DNA from: Pedobacter sp. AJM
Lineage (GTDB): Bacteria; Bacteroidota; Bacteroidia; Sphingobacteriales; Sphingobacteriaceae
NCBI RefSeq assembly: GCF_002197755.1
Contig: NZ_NHOT01000005.1
Span: forward strand, 62,001 to 126,000
Length of the DNA: 64,000 nt
Direction of reading: 5' to 3'
This document shows positions 61,004 through 64,000 of this stretch, piece after piece; the first letter of the stretch is position 1; every line of letters starts with the position of its first letter. The notes under the pieces are model-generated. The model had not been told where the DNA came from. It ran no database searches and saw nothing but the letters and a program-made list of their open reading frames with translations. The translations under genes were made by a program, and so were the position numbers.

Positions 61004-62214
61004 TATTTATCTTTTGAAAGGGTACTGGCAATATCAACCCTGTAGGTTTGTATCGCCGGAATAATCGCTGCAATAATGCCTATAGCCATACCTGCGCCTA
61101 TGAGGTATAATTCATCAGCCACAAAATAGACACCAGTAAGCCGTGCCTGGGCAGATTCCTGGAAATGACCAATCATACTTAGAGCCACATGGCCGATGAC
61201 TAAACCCACTATAGCTCCTGTTAAGGTAATCAGTAAGCCTTCCAGCATTACCAGAAAAAAGATTTTGGTTCTGGAAGCACCAAGGCAACGCATAATGGCC
61301 AGGTCGTATTTTTTCTCTTTCATGGAATTAAATAAGCTGATGAAAACACTCAATGCAGATATGGCCATAATCAGAATGGCAAACCATTTCAAGGTATCAA
61401 TACCCACACCAATCAATGAAAATAACCTGGCGCTTTCCATAGCCGGAGAAGCCGCCTGCATATTTGTACTCTGGTTTACCATTCTCGGAAATACCACTAC
61501 CGACATGGGCGAACGGTACTGGATCAGCAAGGAAGTAATTTCCCGGTTGTTAATTTCCTTTTCCTCTTCGCCATGATGCGCTTTTTCTTCTTCATGACTG
61601 GGTTCGTGCATTTTATAAACACTGCCAATATTGGTCAGGATAAGATTATCCGTTACGTTACCCTGGGGTGCCAAGATGCCGGTAACTTTATAGGCATGTT
61701 GTTTATGCTCATCGTCGGAATTAGATAAACCGTGCGCCCCGAAAAATTTATCACCAACCTTTAATTTTGATTCCTGTGCTACCGCACTGCCAATAGTGGC
61801 ATCAAGATCTTTATTCCAGAAAGTCCCTTCAGCTATTTTTAAACCATATAAGCCTGTAAACGTAGAATCTGTGCCCACGATCCGGTAACCCTGATAATTA
61901 TCACCAAGTGCCAGCGGAACGGCACGTTTTACCATCGGATTCTGCATCAGCTCCTGCGCATCTTTAGCCGGAATATTGCCTGTCGGAAAATCAATATGAT
62001 AAATGCTGCTTAAAATGAGCTGCAGCGGACTGCCTTTCGCGCCTACCACCAGATCAATATCTTTAGAATTGCTTTCCAGTTTATTGCCGATTTGTGTGGA
62101 GGCCAGAAAAAGTATCGACAAAATACCTACTCCAAACGCCACCAGGATGATATTTAAAATGGTAGTGAGCGCATTTCCGGATAAGTTTTTTGTACTTAGT
62201 TTTAATATGTTCAT
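61003..62214 (-). CDS. FtsX/LolE-like ABC permease with His/Glu-rich loop
   Basis: The 403-residue permease has four transmembrane helices in the FtsX/MacB pattern: one near residue 20-45 and three in the C-terminal third (~275-395), with a large periplasmic domain between them. That domain carries a metal-binding-like HEPSHEEEKAHHGEEEKE stretch (~205-222) and DDEHKQHAY. Motifs such as KEKKYDLAIMRCLGASRTKIF are family-typical. It overlaps the ATPase by 4 bp. The family usually moves lipoproteins or envelope molecules rather than ions. Confidence 0.9.
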   Translation of the reverse strand: MNILKLSTKNLSGNALTTILNIILVAFGVGILSILFLASTQIGNKLESNSKDIDLVVGAKGSPLQLILSSIYHIDFPTGNIPAKDAQELMQNPMVKRAVPLALGDNYQGYRIVGTDSTFTGLYGLKIAEGTFWNKDLDATIGSAVAQESKLKVGDKFFGAHGLSNSDDEHKQHAYKVTGILAPQGNVTDNLILTNIGSVYKMHEPSHEEEKAHHGEEEKEINNREITSLLIQYRSPMSVVVFPRMVNQSTNMQAASPAMESARLFSLIGVGIDTLKWFAILIMAISALSVFISLFNSMKEKKYDLAIMRCLGASRTKIFFLVMLEGLLITLTGAIVGLVIGHVALSMIGHFQESAQARLTGVYFVADELYLIGAGMAIGIIAAIIPAIQTYRVDIASTLSKDK

Positions 62215-62840
62215 GATAATAGATATTCTTGACTTAGGCGGTTTCTCACTCTGTTATCATGTGTAGCCACAATTAAAGCCGCGCGGCTTGATGCAGCCTG
62301 TTCTGTTAACAATGATATCACATTTTCAGCATTTTCGTCATCCAGGCTGGAGGTTGGTTCATCAGCAATCAGCACCGAGGGATGATTAACCAATGCCCTT
62401 GCGATAGAAACCCGCTGCAGCTGCCCCTGGCTTAACTCACTTGCAAAATTTTTGGCTTTGCCAGCTAGCCCCAGCGTATCCAGCAACATCAGAATCCGCT
62501 TTCCGTCCACAGGTAAACCTGCAAAGGAAGAAGCAATAGCAATATTATCATAGATGTTTAAAGTCTTGATCAGGTGTGGCCGCTGGAAAACAACACCTAT
62601 TTTCTGCCCCCTGAACTGATCGGTTTTTTTAGGAGACAAAGCATACAGATTGGTACCATCAATTTGTACATGTCCGCTCTTTGGTTTCAATAAACCAGCC
62701 AGGATATGAAGTAAAGTTGTTTTTCCGCTACCAGACGATCCAAGTAACAACCATTGTTCCTGATCTTTAATTTCCCAGTCGGGAAACTGCATCGATGGTG
62801 CCTGGTGATATTGATGAACTAGAGATTGGATGCTGATCAT
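62211..62840 (-). CDS. ABC transporter ATP-binding protein (LolD/MacB type)
   Basis: The 209-residue ATPase has Walker A GSSGSGKTTLL (~33-43), signature LSQGQLQRVSIARAL, Walker B VLIADEPTSSLD and the switch His in ATHDN. It is the energy-coupling partner of the FtsX-like permease, overlapping it by 4 bp, and itself overlaps the small gene upstream by 4 bp. Confidence 0.95.
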   Translation of the reverse strand: MISIQSLVHQYHQAPSMQFPDWEIKDQEQWLLLGSSGSGKTTLLHILAGLLKPKSGHVQIDGTNLYALSPKKTDQFRGQKIGVVFQRPHLIKTLNIYDNIAIASSFAGLPVDGKRILMLLDTLGLAGKAKNFASELSQGQLQRVSIARALVNHPSVLIADEPTSSLDDENAENVISLLTEQAASSRAALIVATHDNRVRNRLSQEYLLS

Positions 62841-62989
62841 AATTTGTGACGTGAGATTAAACGGATATTTTTAATGGCATAACGGCGATAAATTTCCTGC
62901 CCGTCGTTGGTTGCGTGCCGGCAGGCGGGGTTCATCATGCAGATTGCGCTCAGGGCAGTGATAAATAAAACTTTAATCTTTCTGTTCAT
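62837..62989 (-). CDS. Small exported Cys-containing protein
   Basis: This 50-residue frame (MNRKIKVLFITALSAICMMNPAC...) has a hydrophobic N-terminus with a possible lipobox-like or signal segment, followed by Cys, a His, and a basic C-terminus RRYAIKNIRLISRHKL. The ATG at 62989 was chosen over a longer frame without signal. It overlaps the ATPase by 4 bp, so it is co-translated with it; the close packing suggests a real gene. No family recognised. Confidence 0.6.
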   Translation of the reverse strand: MNRKIKVLFITALSAICMMNPACRHATNDGQEIYRRYAIKNIRLISRHKL

Positions 62990-63050
62990 GGCTGCAAATA
63001 TATTTTGTTTTCTTTTTAGAAGGATGTTAAATCGAAATTGATACAAAAAA

Positions 63051-63431
63051 TTAATGTGTACAACTCTTGCTCAGTCTGATGTTCAGAAAATGCGCAAAGG
63101 CAATGGCGAAACCTCCGGCCGGAATCAGTATGGGTTCCAGCACATCTATTCCCGCAAAATGCCCGGTAAAGATGAATATAAAACCCATAATCAGGATCAT
63201 AATGGGTAGTTTCCGGCGATGCGTATTCCTGTATGATTTACTTAAAGACCATATGCCTAAAACCATCGAAAATAAAATCATGGAGATTTCAATAATGGGA
63301 TGCGCCAGAAATTCCAGTCCCCATAACGGCAATAAGGTTAAAATAAAAGGAAGCAGTGCACAATGTATGGCACAGGCAGTAGATGCGGTAATCCCGAGCT
63401 TATCGAGGTTTATAGCTTTGATCATTTTCAT
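63051..63431 (-). CDS. MerC-domain membrane protein
   Basis: The 126-residue protein has four membrane helices and ITASTACAIHCALLPFILTLLP with the Cys-x3-Cys (CAIHC) of MerC-type proteins near the first helix. MerC takes up mercury; many homologues lie near Zur and zinc-handling genes without mercury resistance genes, as here (no merA, merT or merR). Its role is likely to be zinc or another thiophilic metal. It is first in the seven-gene minus operon, with the promoter-operator region at 63432-63513. Confidence 0.8.
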   Translation of the reverse strand: MKMIKAINLDKLGITASTACAIHCALLPFILTLLPLWGLEFLAHPIIEISMILFSMVLGIWSLSKSYRNTHRRKLPIMILIMGFIFIFTGHFAGIDVLEPILIPAGGFAIAFAHFLNIRLSKSCTH

Positions 63432-63456
63432 AAGTGATTACTGATACAAATATAAA

Positions 63457-63508
63457 AGCAATATTGTTGCATTATTAAAATTGTAGTTATATTTGCAACT
63501 TAATTGCA
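63457..63508. promoter_or_regulatory. Two matching operator-like sites between merC-like and COG0523 genes
   Basis: AGCAA-TATTG-TTGCA (63457-63471) and TGCAA-CTTAA-TTGCA (63494-63508) share half-site TTGCA, the same 5-bp spacer, and (with TTGCATTATTA at 63467 and 63504) flanking bases. They lie in the gap between two divergent genes and probably bind one repressor such as the Fur-family protein of the operon. The second site ends 5 bp before the COG0523 start. Confidence 0.7.
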
Positions 63509-63513
63509 TTATT

Positions 63514-64000
63514 ATGATAAAGAGATTGCCTGTAACCGTATTAAGCGGTTTTTTGGGAAGTGGTAAAACCACCTTACTTAACGCCATTTTAAAAAATAAA
63601 CAAGGTTTGAAAGTCGCGGTGATTGTAAATGACATGAGCGAAATCAACATCGACGCGCAACTGGTTAATCGTGAAGGAAGTTTATCTAAAACAGAAGAAA
63701 AACTGGTGGAAATGAGCAATGGCTGCATCTGCTGTACCCTAAGGGAAGACCTGATGCTGGAGGTGGAAAAACTGGCCAGAGAAAACAGATTTGATTATTT
63801 ACTGATTGAAAGCAGTGGCATATCCGAACCGATTCCGGTTGCACAAACTTTCTCTTTTGTGGATGAAGCATCAAATATCGATTTGGGCAGGTTCAGCTAT
63901 CTGGACACCATGGTTACGGTGGTTGATGCATCTAATTTCTACCGGGATTTTGGTACCGCCGAAATATTGCTGGACAGAAACTGGGCCGATGATTCGGCAG
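63514..64000 (+). CDS. COG0523 (CobW/ZNG1-type) GTPase, partial at window end
   Basis: From the ATG at 63514 the frame runs to the window end (~162 residues visible). It shows Walker A LSGFLGSGKTTLLNAIL (~9-25) and the metal-binding CxCC motif NGCICCTLREDL (~70-81), then LIESSGISEP. COG0523 GTPases with CxCC move or insert zinc (ZNG1/ZigA/YeiR) or, in CobW, cobalt. Divergent position from the seven-gene operon and the shared operator sites favour a zinc role. C-terminal part outside the window. Confidence 0.92.
   Translation, partial: MIKRLPVTVLSGFLGSGKTTLLNAILKNKQGLKVAVIVNDMSEINIDAQLVNREGSLSKTEEKLVEMSNGCICCTLREDLMLEVEKLARENRFDYLLIESSGISEPIPVAQTFSFVDEASNIDLGRFSYLDTMVTVVDASNFYRDFGTAEILLDRNWADDSA

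Noticed and set aside
63051..63431. Mercury resistance operon because of the MerC domain
   Set aside because: No merA, merT, merP or MerR-type regulator lies nearby; the context is that of a Fur-family metal operon.

Overview
The window is chromosomal DNA from a Bacteroidota bacterium, most likely a Sphingobacteriaceae member close to Pedobacter. The evidence is a SusC/SusD pair with a DUF5689 lipoprotein, many short lipoprotein signals of the Bacteroidota type, promoters of the -33 TTTG / -7 TAnnTTTG class, weak or absent Shine-Dalgarno sites, a two-amidotransferase gatB, and GH2/GH30/LacI sugar loci. There are no phage, plasmid, insertion-sequence or CRISPR genes.

Layout. 1-9.7 kb: the end of a DUF4142 lipoprotein, a YajQ-type nucleotide-binding protein, a histone H1-like protein, ppk1-ppx (polyphosphate synthesis and hydrolysis), then on the other strand a glucose-to-pentose-phosphate operon (polyphosphate-glucokinase-like ROK kinase, gnd, zwf, pgl). 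9.8-11.1 kb: a membrane di-iron hydroxylase. 11.5-21.1 kb: SusC, SusD and a DUF5689 lipoprotein followed by three secreted phospho- or acyl-ester hydrolases instead of glycosidases. 21.2-29.9 kb: a Spy-like periplasmic protein, a divergent S24-type repressor/GIY-YIG pair, a giant metallopeptidase-propeller-barrel protein, a class A PBP and ppk2. 29.9-35.2 kb: a cobalamin riboswitch, a BtuB-like receptor, a DUF6580 membrane protein, a cytosolic BtuF-like protein, a sirtuin and a DUF71 ATPase. 35.3-43.2 kb: a glycine-zipper lipoprotein, then a six-gene glycan cluster with four glycosyltransferases, an acyl-CoA dehydrogenase and a fused PIG-L deacetylase/NodS-like methyltransferase. 43.3-51.1 kb: two small unknown genes, gatB, a TlpA-like thioredoxin, a response regulator, a palindromic repeat array, an RluA pseudouridine synthase and a ClC channel. 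51.1-58.1 kb: a LacI-controlled glucuronate locus (GH2, GH30, SDR, uxuA). 58.2-64 kb: small secreted or acidic proteins, tRNA-Arg(TCT), then a seven-gene minus-strand operon ending in a Fur-family regulator, divergent from a COG0523 GTPase that runs off the window.

The genes best worth attention are: (1) the deacetylase-methyltransferase glycan cluster, whose chemistry recalls lipochitooligosaccharide modification; (2) the likely zinc-starvation operon with two matching candidate operators; (3) the cobalamin salvage cluster; and (4) four polyphosphate-linked enzymes spread over 30 kb. All functions are read from motifs and context only; no database search was run.
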